A DNA stretch of 64,000 bases, taken from NCBI GenBank assembly GCA_029204225.1, contig CM055103.1, forward strand, positions 22,196,709 through 22,260,708. The letters run 5' to 3'. Below the pieces are notes generated by a model. It did no database searches. It saw only the letters and a program-made list of their open reading frames with translations, and was not told the origin of the DNA. Below, in pieces: positions 32,701 through 39,660 of the stretch. Numbering within the stretch: position 1 is the first letter of the stretch; every line of letters starts with the position of its first letter. The DNA comes from Diphasiastrum complanatum (taxonomy: Eukaryota; Streptophyta; Lycopodiopsida; Lycopodiales; Lycopodiaceae). The translations under genes and the position numbers were made by a program.

Positions 32701-34192
32701 TCAGAGTTCTCTTTTAGAATCAGAAGCTATAAGGTAAAACAAAAAATAAAAACAATTTGGAAATGATCAAAGCAAATCACATGTATCCTCAGGATCATTC
32801 ATGAGACAAACCCAAATCTTAATGGTGATAAAATTGCATTTTTCACAGAACCTCTCTGTACCCATAGAGTCCATGTTTAACTCTTAGCACTCGAGTTAGG
32901 ATGTAAGGGACTCTGTTATAGGTTGGGCACGTTGGTCACTAAACCTGTAGTACAATTCCAACTACTGCACACTAGGTGGAGTTTGGCTGTGGGGTATGGC
33001 AAAGGAACTTTTCAGTTTCCTTGATCAAAATGAATATTGTCACTGAGAGTTAAGGTTTTTTGGCTCATACTTTCATGCAGTGTTATTCTTATTGTTGCAG
33101 TAGAGCAAATATTAGTTTCTTGTGATGACTGCATTAATTCTCCTGGAAATTCATCCTTTCTGGATGTTGGAGCTAAAAAGTTATCAAAATTATGAAAGTA
33201 ACTCAATTCTGCATATACATTCTACTTTACGTGGAGAGTTTGGGAAAAGAATCAGTCCGACAATGTTGCCACCGTACTCCTATACATGTACTCCTATACA
33301 TGCCGCATGCTCATACACATATTGCAAGTATGCCAACATTTTCCATACCTGTACACAGAATTATCCAGTTTGTAAAAGCTATTTACTGTATCTACAATAT
33401 GCAACACAGGAGGTATAAGAGCCGTATACAGTTCCTGACACTTGGGAAACCCTTAAGTATCAAAGACACAAGCATGGAAAGTTGGTTGAACAGTTATTTA
33501 TGGATAGGTCAGGCATTCACGTCATGGGTTTCATCATCCCCAAAAGCCTATAAGCAACTGCCTCAATCTTCTGAAGTTTTCTGAAACGTAGACCATATGA
33601 TTCCTCACCTTGAGTGTACACCATGTACAGAACGGTGTACCGCGCTGTTCATATGCATACAGCTGCTACAATGCAATCAGTGGATAGCATTGTGTTTCAA
33701 GTTTTGATGGCGTGCAGGTTTCCCAATATTCTGATGGTGCTGTAGAACCCCACCAGCTTAGAGTTTAGTTCTTAACAAATGGACTTGTCCTTTGAAGCAT
33801 GTTCGCACTTCTCTACATACCTCATTGCCATAACAGCTTTAACCCTATTTTTCAAATTAGTGCTTAGAAATACCTGAAAATTTAAATGGTTTAGGACATT
33901 ATATGAATCGTTTTTCTTTTTTAGCACTACAAGGGAAAGCTTCAGGTAAAGACTTGTCTCATAATCATTTTAGCACTTCTCTGCATACCTTGTTGCTTAA
34001 TATATCGAGCCTTCATTTCCTAAGTTACTGATTAGAAAGACATGAAACAGAGATTATATTGTACATGATACGAATAATTTTTCTTATCTCAGAATTACAA
34101 AAGAAAAGCTTCAGGTAGAGGTTGGTCACGTTGCCCAGCTGGAAGATGAAATCCAGTATCATCAAAACAGAATCAGTGCATTGAAAGCTGAG
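16112..34192 (+). CDS. IFT54: IFT54 / TRAF3IP1-like intraflagellar transport protein, 3' half
   Basis: IFT54 (TRAF3-interacting protein 1) is a subunit of intraflagellar transport complex B, which builds cilia and flagella. Five exons join in phase with GT-AG ends: 16112-16803, 20421-20548, 20777-20854, 21126-21211 and 34093-34192. The first is a Ser/Thr-rich, probably disordered region. The others encode the C-terminal coiled coil. Family-conserved points are IQ.LC....PLGK...NLQED (exons 3-4), a W about ten residues on, LEQRIT across the exon 4/5 join, and ISALKAE at the end. The N-terminal calponin-homology-like domain and the final ~20 residues were not found. The phase match across five exons makes chance very unlikely. 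The family name rests on my recall of the conserved C terminus. No stop or frameshift is seen in the exons. Confidence 0.82.
17300..18300 (-). mobile_element. 5' end of a minus-strand LTR retrotransposon
   Basis: A primer site (17757-17770, minus) is preceded on that strand by AAGTGTAACA, an LTR end. The LTR therefore lies to the right, from about 17773. Its outer end is uncertain (about 18300). 17300-17750 is the untranslated leader. No gag or pol follows, so the element was truncated within the intron. Confidence 0.5.
17757..17770 (-). promoter_or_regulatory. tRNA-Met primer binding site
   Basis: On the minus strand it reads CTGGTATCGGAGCC, one base off the initiator tRNA-Met complement, directly after the LTR end GTAACAT. 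Confidence 0.6.
20421..20548 (+). CDS. IFT54: IFT54-like gene, coiled-coil exon 2
   Basis: CCTTCAG|AT begins the exon and GAG|GTAGAG ends it. Two bases complete the codon split by the previous intron, then 42 codons follow. The product runs through CEWREATLKERAILEHELCY, a charged helix. Confidence 0.8.
20777..20854 (+). CDS. IFT54: IFT54-like gene, exon 3 (IQ.LC..PLGK block)
   Basis: It has 26 whole codons between TTGTAG and CTCCAG|GTTAGT. It encodes IQRLRENIQLLCKAVNPLGK, which I recognise as the conserved signature of the IFT54 C-terminal domain. Confidence 0.85.
21126..21211 (+). CDS. IFT54: IFT54-like gene, exon 4
   Basis: The acceptor is ATTAG and the donor AAAG|GTCTCT. There are 28 codons plus two bases. 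It starts with the ED completing the LQED motif and includes the conserved Trp in EYQFWIKERES. It ends in KLEQ plus the first two bases of an Arg codon. Confidence 0.85.
21568..21766. mobile_element. MITE, about 200 bp, terminal inverted repeats
   Basis: The left end TAATGGGTGTTTGTCGG (21569-21585) is the exact complement of CCGACAAACACCCATTA (21749-21765). Inside, a further inverted pair (CTCATCTCACCGCTATC and GATAGCGGTGAGATGAG, about 21612 and 21646) makes a long hairpin. A third related arm precedes the right end. The termini resemble PIF/Harbinger-type MITEs, and TA flanks both ends. The family assignment is tentative because no longer target duplication is clear. Confidence 0.75.
21767..22269. 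other. No gene; contains interleaved inverted repeats
   Basis: GCTGCCACATGGCAT (21970) pairs with ATGCCATGTGGCAGC (22085), and GACAGCCAAT (22013) pairs with ATTGGCTGTC (22103). The pairs interleave rather than nest. Short open frames on both strands lie here and show no recognisable protein. Confidence 0.5.
22270..22740 (+). pseudogene. Unrecognised coding-like remnant, charged helical protein
   Basis: I do not recognise this. On the + strand one frame, broken by a stop near 22395, reads a highly charged, helix-like segment (LEQHREATKKGPKVVKERN). It then gives a more regular stretch at 22437-22664 (KMILATLIEEGLRENKAT, DATLGIVAMGIDTCTRLRGL). The charge pattern suggests former protein-coding sequence. 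The minus-strand frame over the same bases looks like a shadow. It could be mobile-element coding sequence. Confidence 0.25.
22741..23390. other. Intronic sequence, no gene seen
   Basis: AT-rich sequence, followed at 23050-23190 by a short region with repeated GTCGGA/TTCGGA words (GGTCGGATTTTTCC, GGGTCGGAAAATTC, GTTCGGAAAATCC). No frame is recognisable. Confidence 0.4.
23400..24690 (+). pseudogene. LINE endonuclease and following linker, decayed
   Basis: In shifting + frames, VLLLGDFYSKAT near 23699 matches the GDFN block of LINE apurinic endonucleases. ISADRVGPVTSYDDRLLWLEEAHEL follows near 23815. The closing block PHFSGFSVTTTTLSDHSFH (about 24007-24060) carries the SDH triad. Beyond it, CDSWYDAEG (about 24292) and LFKDAKRQY (about 24360) fit the region between endonuclease and RT. 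There are many stops and frameshifts. This is the 5' part of a non-LTR retrotransposon. Confidence 0.65.
24654..25191 (-). pseudogene. LINE reverse transcriptase C-terminal part
   Basis: The minus-strand frame has KVTVFNTSRAFMQRQEFTFDG and VLEVVPSYTYLGILFG (about 25080-25191). This is the conserved RT block before the thumb in plant LINEs. In adjoining frames it is followed by LFDTLVTPTALYATEAWC (about 24880-24950) and RLIQVKPSVPHEILLAESAIPPIQIE (about 24765-24840). At least two frameshifts occur. It is cut sharply at 25191, where direct repeat A begins. It points opposite to the endonuclease piece next to it. Confidence 0.75.
25192..26241. repeat. Direct repeat A (copy of 29472-30679)
   Basis: It aligns with repeat B from TCCAATCTT (25197 / 29474) to ACGTATT (about 26241 / 30677), with an estimated 2-4 percent differences. 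Copy B has about 155 extra bases (about 30002-30158). Internally GGGCAAATCCATGCCAT occurs at about 25393 and 25608, a diverged internal duplication. No protein is claimed. A 68-residue open frame is conserved in both copies, but only because the DNA is almost identical. Confidence 0.9.
26242..26639. other. Hairpin-rich spacer between repeat A and microsatellite
   Basis: No gene. It contains short perfect hairpins built on CGCTG...CAGCG: CATCGCTG/CAGCGATG at 26253-26274 and ATGCGCTGTCAGCGCAT at 26424-26440. A similar one lies just inside repeat A at 26184-26198. Confidence 0.6.
26640..26721. repeat. (GT)n(GA)n compound microsatellite
   Basis: About 12 GT units run directly into about 28 GA units. 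Confidence 0.97.
26751..26784. repeat. Inverted repeat TCCCTTAGGGGG...CCCCCCTAAGGGA
   Basis: A GC-rich hairpin with an 11-12 bp stem around a short loop containing AGCT. It lies between the microsatellite and the downstream end of the Penelope-like frame. Confidence 0.8.
26785..28046 (-). pseudogene. Penelope-like reverse transcriptase, frameshifted
   Basis: Minus-strand pieces line up as one RT. RLGNHT-stop-RQIRGIPMGFSCWPL (about 27395-27460) carries the GIPMG block. CNWYLSYFEMRF follows. After a frameshift comes FIHDDICFTNNPL (about 27260-27300), where YIDD is expected, so the box is altered. Then come WIDPLEYLDVDESD, NFLNITISF and KNDKRRYLHFQF (about 27055-27210), and SNRPVHNSYKIIVSQVIVAM with FLKEVKTLI (about 26900-27040). 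This motif order and spacing (GIPMG, YIDD, YLDV, FLN.., DKR..F.F, SN.P..Y) fits Penelope-like RTs, not LTR or L1-type RTs. No GIY-YIG nuclease was seen. The RT call is good; the Penelope assignment is moderate. Confidence 0.55.
28047..28980 (-). pseudogene. N-terminal region of the Penelope-like polyprotein, unrecognised domain
   Basis: Two minus-strand frames, 28980-28625 and 28700-28047, join by one shift in an A-rich run near 28700 and lead towards the RT. Visible features are a charged helical segment (NFAADLANLADKYEEERFFN), a Pro/Thr-rich spacer (STEPTPTIPDTPLSPHP) and a C-terminal part with a cysteine cluster, FFKCRCGDKCKNNSSIVWFDHG. I do not recognise a named domain. Position and strand suggest it is the upstream part of the same element's protein. 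An unrelated captured sequence cannot be excluded. Confidence 0.4.
28981..29471 (-). mobile_element. Penelope-like element, upstream non-coding part
   Basis: No frame. 29185-29471 matches 51716-51990 (blocks AAAGCAAGACCAAACC, GGTACCTGCCACCA/GATACCTGCCACCA, GTGTCAACGCTGAATGTCAG). It continues in both places into the repeat A/B sequence, so this piece and the repeats belong to one dispersed family. Confidence 0.6.
29472..30679. repeat. Direct repeat B (copy of 25192-26241)
   Basis: Same orientation as A, on the other side of the RT. It has a ~155 bp segment absent from A and stops at 30677, where an LTR begins. Its partner A continues past that point, so the break in B comes from the LTR insertion and is not the natural end of the repeat. 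Confidence 0.9.
30677..31670 (+). mobile_element. LTR of a + strand retrotransposon inserted into repeat B
   Basis: It starts TGTTATGG at the exact point where repeat B is interrupted and ends ...CATAAC just before a primer site. TGTTATG and CATAAC(A) are the expected inverted termini. A possible TATA element, GTATTTATAGGGG, lies near 31510. The length is about 1 kb. No second LTR was found. Confidence 0.7.
31671..31683 (+). promoter_or_regulatory. tRNA-Met primer binding site
   Basis: TGGGTATCAGAGC immediately follows the LTR and matches the initiator tRNA-Met complement except for one extra G. Confidence 0.75.
31684..33790. other. Retroelement leader remnant, then unassigned intron
   Basis: No gag or pol could be recognised after the primer site. 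A T/G homopolymer stretch lies at about 32413-32436. The 33122-33584 open frames are low-complexity and unconvincing. Confidence 0.4.
33795..34127 (+). repeat. Tandem duplication of IFT54-like exon 5 start and its intron flank
   Basis: Copy 1 (about 33795-33958) and copy 2 (about 33962-34127) share GCACTTCTCT.CATACC, TTAG(A)AA.ACATGAAA-like, ATGAATCGTTTTTCTT versus ACGAATAATTTTTCTT, and ACTACAAGGGAAAGCTTCAGGTA versus ATTACAAAAGAAAAGCTTCAGGTA. Copy 2 holds the real exon start. Copy 1 has its own acceptor (TTTTTTAG) and donor (CAG|GTAAAG). Confidence 0.75.
34093..34192 (+). CDS. IFT54: IFT54-like gene, exon 5
   Basis: The acceptor is TATCTCAG and the donor GCTGAG|GTTGTG. One base finishes the Arg of LEQR, then 33 codons begin ITKEKLQ and end NRISALKAE. 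This joins exon 4 without a break across a 12.9 kb intron. The next exon, which should encode the last conserved ~20 residues, was not found. Confidence 0.85.
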
Positions 34193-34760
34193 GTTGTGAC
34201 TTCACTCTTTTAATGTTGTCGTTTCTGGAGATTGAAATTAAAGAATCTGCTTGTATGTGGTACTAATAAAACTTTGATGTAGAGGTTTTTAACACCACTG
34301 GAACTAGAATGCTAATATAATATCAAGTTGCACTGAGTGTGAGCATTTGTTTTGTACATAGAAAGCTTCAGGAAGAACTAGTCATGAGTACAGTTAGGGA
34401 AAGATGTATCTTTGTAAATCTATGCTATTAGAAATCACAAATCAGTCCAAATTGACACTTTTAAATTATGAAAGCAAACAAAAGAGTCCATGGCCTCTTG
34501 TGGTTCATATTGATGTCCTCTTACTTGCATCTTGTAATGATTTGCTAAAGTGAAAGTACTTCTATGTATAATTTGCTAGCATAAAAAGCACAGCAGCAAC
34601 AAATTAATCTCTCTCTCTTTATGTTTATTGCAACTTACCTCTTGATGTTTTTTTTTCTGCAAAAATTGTATATGAGATTACTATCAGAAGTGGATAATGG
34701 TAAGAAGGTTGGCATGTGGTGTCAAGGTGGGGTGACGAGGAGGCTACCTTGAATATAGTA
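34193..34760. other. Start of the next IFT54-like intron, nothing recognised
   Basis: The word AAAGCTTCAGG recurs a third time after an acceptor-like TACATAG at about 34360. The sequence that follows does not continue the exon and soon reaches a stop. Confidence 0.4.
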
Positions 34761-34769
34761 CATAGAAGG

Positions 34770-35910
34770 TTAGTGGCAACGGAGGAGGATGCCGCGATGT
34801 GGAAAGAGAGAGATAGCTCGTTGCTTAGCTGCTTGGCTTAGCCACTCTCTCTTCCCTGGCTGACGATGGTTGTATAAGTGCATCTCTTTCCTGCTCAGCG
34901 CTCTCCAATAATTTTTGCATTTTGGCCTCGTAGTTTGTTGTTTTTTTGCCATTCATCAGTTACCCTTTCATAATATTCCACCTTTTTTATGGCACCTTCA
35001 TAAGTGGTGCTATGATGGTACCATCAGAAGGTATCAGCGCTTCGAGCTCTTGTTGTATTTGTTACAATTGGTGTGCATATTCATTGGCCCTTGCCTCGGA
35101 AAATGACAACTCATCTAGGGCCTTACACTTGGAATTCATCGGCAACAACACTTGGTTGTGCTTTTGTTTGCTTTGCTGAAGCTCGTCGCATGTACCTTCG
35201 TACTTTTCAATAATTCCTCAAGTTGTTGCTGTACATCAGATGACTGGTCGTGGGCATTAGTGGTTGCTGTCGTAAGTGTGGAGCGCTCACTCTCCCAGAT
35301 TGTGGGGGCTTGTTTAAAATTGTCCTGTTTTCTAATCAAATCCTTGTATTGCTGCTGCAATTCTTGGAATTGTTGCTTGGTTTTAGCTATTCGTGTGGTA
35401 GCCTAGACTTCAATTTTTTGCCTTGTTAGGTTGGCTGCCTTACTTTGGGCCTTAAGAGTGACTCTATCATGCAACATGTAGTGTATGTTGTATTGTAGCT
35501 ACTAGAGATGATTGAAAATCCCGACATGCACGAAGGGGGCCCACAAAGGGTGCTCGACGTGCGCAGAGGGTGCCCGTGGCCACAATATTGCTTAAAGGGA
35601 ATGGTAGAAGAGCTTGGAATGGAATGGGGGTTGTACTGGTGAAAACTTGAGTGAGTGGAGAATGGAGTGGTGGAGATGTAAGTTTCAGGATCATTTTCAA
35701 GTCTGTGAGATCAAGATTGTCCTATGGAGATTCTTGGAGATTGTTGAGATCGTCTTGAAGTTGATTGTCGGGGTTAATCCATGTGGGTGGGTAAATGCCT
35801 ATAGGTGTCTTAACGAGGTTGGGAGTGCGACCTCTCCTTTCATCTAGCGAAGACTCCTGTTTGGGGGGATATGATAGAGAGTGTTGCTGCGATAGCGGCC
35901 ACATACCGTG
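34770..35910 (-). pseudogene. Gypsy gag N-terminal region with coiled coil, decayed
   Basis: On the minus strand, IGIYPPTWINPDNQLQDDLNNLQESP (about 35725-35805) opens a gag-like leader. A long, charged, Gln/Glu/Lys-rich helical segment follows in broken frames (35136-35360 QQQYKDLIRKQDN... and about 34830-34905 YEAKMQKLLESAEQERDAL). The composition and heptad character suggest the coiled-coil start of a gypsy gag. No capsid core or knuckle is present, so the call is weak. Confidence 0.35.
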
Positions 35911-36245
35911 GACCTAGCATGGAGTCCTGTTACAACTCCCTTAGATCTCCGACTGCCTTGAAGGTTACCGCACACCCCATACCAGTGACGACACACCGTA
36001 TCCGCCCATCCATAGGGTCACAACCGACCCACCCCCATGCACTGAAGCTATCGACATAATCATGCCTAGTCGAGCCGCCTGCAATAACTGGCGTCCCATA
36101 CCACCAGCCATCGCCCTTGGCTCTCCCTAGCATACATCTTCTGGCCTGGAGATACATCCTGGCTAATGCACGTGCTCTCCATCCACCAACTCGGGGGGAG
36201 ACTGAGTGAATGGAAAGAGGAAAACCCCACCACTATATAGGCATA
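35911..36245 (-). mobile_element. LTR segment, minus strand
   Basis: This piece sits between the integrase tail (to the right) and the gag leader (to the left). A TATA-like CTATATAG occurs at 36233-36240. It has no coding character and is GC-richer than its surroundings. LTR status is inferred from position and the TATA element. Confidence 0.4.
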
Positions 36246-37330
36246 ACATAGTGGGTCCCATCAAGCACGGTCCTGCCGGCGACACGTGACCACCTAAGAT
36301 GGTGATGCGTGGCACCCAAACATGTCGATAATGCCAGACCTGCGTCATGCCCCTTGTGATGCGCAGCCCTACCAATCTTGTTAAGAACTTTGAAAGGACT
36401 ACTAAAATGTGGAGATAGTTTCGGACATTTTCCCGTTCGAAGTGTCTTAGAGTCTTTTGGGATTCTAAGATACACCCAATTACCGATCTCAAATTCTCGA
36501 GGAGCGCGGCTTCGGTTAGCATAGAATTGGGCTCGATCCTGAGCCGATCTAATGCTTTCCCTAGACACTTGCAACATTTCCTGCATATCATGCAAGAAAT
36601 CTACTGCAGCCTATACCTTGAGACCTTTGAGTCCAACGAAGATAGGGGAACGAGGCTGAAAGGAGTACAAGAGCATAAAAGGACTAAAACCAGTGGCAGA
36701 ATGCTTCATACTATTGTAAGCGAACTCAACCATTGGGAGGCACTTTTCCCAATCTGATTGTTGCTTGGAAATATGCGTGAAGCATATCTTCCATCGATTG
36801 GTTGACATGTTCGGTCTGACCATCGGTTTCTGGGTGATCCATAGACAATAGACTTAAAGTAGTTTCCAGTCTTTCAAAGACTGCCTGCCAGAACTTGCCA
36901 ATGAACTTGGAATCATGATCACTAACAATATCGTTCAGCAAACCATACAACCTGAACAACTTTTCAACGAAGAGTTGAGCAAGTTTTGAAGCTTTGACAG
37001 TAATTTTTGTTGGAATAAATTGTGCCATTTTGGCTAGCCTGTCAACTACTACCCAAATGTCATCGTGATCCTTCCCAGACTTAGGAAGTCCAACCACAAA
37101 ATCCATGGAAATACTTTCCCACTTCTTGCTGGGAATTTCCAACGGATGTAACAGACTAGCTGCTTTGAGTCTTTCCACTTTATTTACTTGGCACTGTTCA
37201 CACTTTTGAACATATCTCGACATGACCTTTCATTTTTGGCCAATAAAATTCTCTCGTAATAAGGTCAAGTGTCCTCTGTATACCAGGGCTACTTTGAGCT
37301 AGGTCCAACTTCTTGCTTTCAAAAGCCACA
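36246..37330 (-). pseudogene. Ty3/gypsy RNase H start fused to integrase
   Basis: The minus frame begins with GAVLYQDGRPVAFESKKL, the opening of gypsy RNase H. It then jumps to SSPGIQRTLDLITREFYWPKMKGHVE and CEQCQVNK, the integrase zinc region. The catalytic core follows: SMDFVVGLPKSGKDHDD (first Asp), VSDHDSKF (second Asp) and HPETDGQTEHVNQSMED (Glu region), at about 36780-37110. After frameshifts the C-terminal block GNWVYLRIPKDSKTLRTGKCPKLSPHF appears near 36430-36490. Most of RNase H is deleted. Confidence 0.88.
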
Positions 37331-37361
37331 GGTCTACCATCCTGGTAAAGGACTGCACCCT

Positions 37362-37590
37362 TGGTCCAGAAGAGTGTATGAGTGACACATGTCAGCCTAC
37401 TCACTTGCCTATGTGTCAGGGTACTGCCACGTGGCAAGTGTTGACTGTGCATGGAATTGGCCATGTGTCGATGTTAGGAAAGGTCAGGGTTAAGGGGTGC
37501 TTGAGGATTGTGCATAAGTGAGCCTAGAGAGAGGCATTCCTGATCATAATCTATGCAACAAAGGTTGGGAGGAGACAAGGCAGCCAGCTC
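37362..37590 (+). mobile_element. LTR fragment in opposite orientation to the gypsy relics
   Basis: It matches the reverse complement of the LTR at 40959-41511. Shared blocks are TGCCTATGTGTCAGGGTACTGCCA, GGTTAAGGGGTGCTTGAGG and GGTTGGGAGGAGAC. It lies between a gag and an integrase that both read on the minus strand, so it was inserted or recombined in later. Confidence 0.75.
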
Positions 37591-37769
37591 CACCATATTT
37601 CATGTGCTCTGATGTTTGTACATGCAGGAAAATTGTCAGGGATCGACATTGCGGATTGCTGCACCCAAGTAAAGTTTCAGATGTGGAGTCTGACACTATT
37701 GCTACAAACGGTTTCCTATACATCTATACAAGAAATGGAAGAAATTACCTGGAGCCTTGAAAGAGCGAC

Positions 37770-38700
37770 CTCCTTTCTTTCGTTTCTTCGGGCAGTCCTT
37801 CAAAAGGTGCCCCTTCTCCGTGCAGGAGAAACACAACTCGCCACTTTTGGCAGTGTCAAAGTCAGCTCTCTCCAACCGAGGGCGTTTCTTTTTCTTTCTC
37901 GAAGGGGAAGCTTCATCAACAACTCTCTCTTTGCCCTTTTTAAAAGGAGGGCTTGAAGAGGGTTTGTCTTTGGATTCAGGCTTTTACTGCTCTTTGCGGG
38001 TCATTGTGTGCCTATCATAAAAAATTTGAGCGAAACTCACGACATCCTCAAGGGATTGTGGCTGATTTTGGCGGACCTCCAACTGATATTCTTTGGGCAA
38101 GCTCAATATGAAATGCAATTTTAGAAGCACTTCGTCAATACAATTAACAAACCACAAAGCAACTTCTTGGAGGTCTTGCAAGTAGACATCCAAGGGTTTC
38201 GTCCCCATTTGCAACGTGGCAAATCAATGATAATACTCAAAATCGTCGAGGACAGGCATAAAGGCGGCCTTAAAGGCTACCTGGAAGTCATCCCAAGTAC
38301 TTGGGATTGTAGTGCATGGAAAAATGTGAAGACCATCGATCAAGCCATGCCAAGACCATGTCTTGGTGTCTGTCCTTTTTCTCCCCAGTGAAAAACTCTG
38401 GGGTAAACATCGGGTTGAGGAGAGCCTGCTGAGATTGGGACATAGCCCACAACTCGGTCTCCGCCTGTTCATGCTTGGAGCGCATGTCGATAGTTTGTTC
38501 TTGCAACTTTATTGCACGTGTCATTTGCTCCATATCAGTCCTCGGGGGACTTGGAGCCTGGGTAACATCCATGGGAGTGTCCATGGTAAAAGCAGTTTTG
38601 TAACAAAAAGCTAGAGGAAAAACGGAAAACAATGGTATCCAAACCGTTAAAAACTGATAACTAGAGAAGAAGGGCTCAAGAAAACTAGTAGACTTGAGCA
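37770..38700 (-). pseudogene. Ty3/gypsy gag with zinc knuckle (second gag of the cluster)
   Basis: The minus frame from about 38600 reads MDTPMDVTQAPSPP, then a capsid-like LLNPMFTPEFFTGEKKDRHQ and MVLAWLDRWSSHF. After frame changes come STWDDFQVAFKAAFMP (about 38240-38290) and DVYLQDLQEVALWFVN (about 38140-38190). A knuckle CFSCTEKGHLLKDCP (CX2CX4HX4C, about 37795-37840) ends it, followed by a KKRKK-rich tail. Capsid and knuckle order is normal. Frameshifts make it inactive. Confidence 0.8.
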
Positions 38701-38890
38701 CAAAGGAATCCTACAAGCAACTTTGAGAATGGGGTAGAGGAAAATGAACGTACTTCCTTTACCCCCTCCCCAAAAGCTCTTCCACTTTCCTCATGCAAAA
38801 AGGACAGGTGGGGCCCAAGAAAGGCCCCATTTGTCCCTTCTAGGCCTTTCATACCATGTGGGGCCATAAAATGGTGCCACATGGCCCATG
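38701..38890 (-). mobile_element. Leader of the second gypsy gag
   Basis: Non-coding sequence between the RNase H-like relic and the gag start. It has repeated GGGGCC/ATGGTGCC words and nothing else recognisable. Confidence 0.3.
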
Positions 38891-38894
38891 GACC

Positions 38895-39520
38895 TCAAGA
38901 AAATATTACTTGACTACGTTCCTTCTCCCACCTCCTTTGCCTTACGTACCCACTCCTCTCCAAAGCCTTGGAGATTTGCAAGTACGGAGGAGGAAAAAGT
39001 ACGAACTGTAAAGGACAGACCATAACAGGTCGGGGGTTTAAACAACTCAATCTTTGGATAGCAACTTTCAGCCATCTCGCGCCAAAATGCAAATAAGGTT
39101 TCAATGTTCTCCATACATCTTGATCATTTGCATAAAACTCAGCATATGTCATTACCGGCTCACAATTGTAAAACACGTCACGGTCAAAAGATTGGTTAGC
39201 CAACCAGTCTGCTTCACTATTATGCTGCCGCTGCACGTGAGATACTGTAACAGAAATAAAGTGCTCCATTAACTTCTGTATTTCTTTGACGTAAATTGTC
39301 ACGATAGAATTCCTAACAGTCCACAAACGGGTTGATAGATTACAGATCAACACAGAATCACCGAATACTAATAAGTGAGATATCTGCTTTTGGCAAGCTA
39401 TCAAAGCCTTAGCCTCGGCTAAATTACAGGTATAGTGTTTACCAAGATAGACACCCAAATGCGCTATCAGCATGCCTCATCTTTCAGAACTACTCCAATA
39501 GTTCCTTGCATTCTACGACC
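38895..39520 (-). pseudogene. Plant-type RNase H domain (RVT_3-like) in a retroelement relic
   Basis: The minus frame, after a frameshift near 39475, shows the fold of the plant/archaeal-type RNase H family. A partial first strand (GTIGVVLKD) is followed by LGKHYTCNLAEAKALIAC with the catalytic Glu, then LLVFGDSVLIC with the second catalytic Asp. SVTVSHVQRQHNSEADWLAN carries the last Asp. The first Asp is lost at the junction with the RT sliver. The 90-residue tail is unassigned. It differs from the usual gypsy RNase H (ADALSR end). A dual-RNase-H retroelement lineage or a captured host domain are the two readings. Confidence 0.7.
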
Positions 39521-39660
39521 AATTAGGTCTATTTTACTGAACACAGTGGCACTTGACAAGGCATCAAGCAAATCATCTATACGTGGCATAGGATATCAAT
39601 GTTTAACCGTTATCGTGTTCAAACCTCGATAATCCACACATACGCGCTACCGCAACAGGA
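39521..39660 (-). pseudogene. Gypsy RT sliver (motifs 1-2)
   Basis: The minus strand reads RVCVDYRGLNTITVKH-stop-YPMPRIDDLL and VFSKIDL, the first RT motifs with one in-frame stop. It is joined on one side to gag (near 39655) and on the other to the RNase H domain. Protease, the YxDD box and the thumb are all absent. Confidence 0.8.

Larger units (their letters stand above)
21212..34092 (+). other. IFT54-like intron, 12.9 kb, packed with transposons
   Basis: GTCTCT to TCTCAG. It contains, in order, a MITE, an unrecognised 22.3-22.7 kb segment, LINE pieces, direct repeat A, a Penelope-like RT, direct repeat B and an LTR with primer site. The exon 5-related duplication comes at its end. Confidence 0.75.

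Noticed and set aside
34358-34400. Next IFT54-like exon after TACATAG
   Set aside because: AAAGCTTCAGG repeats the exon 5 word, but the in-phase reading hits a stop within a dozen codons.
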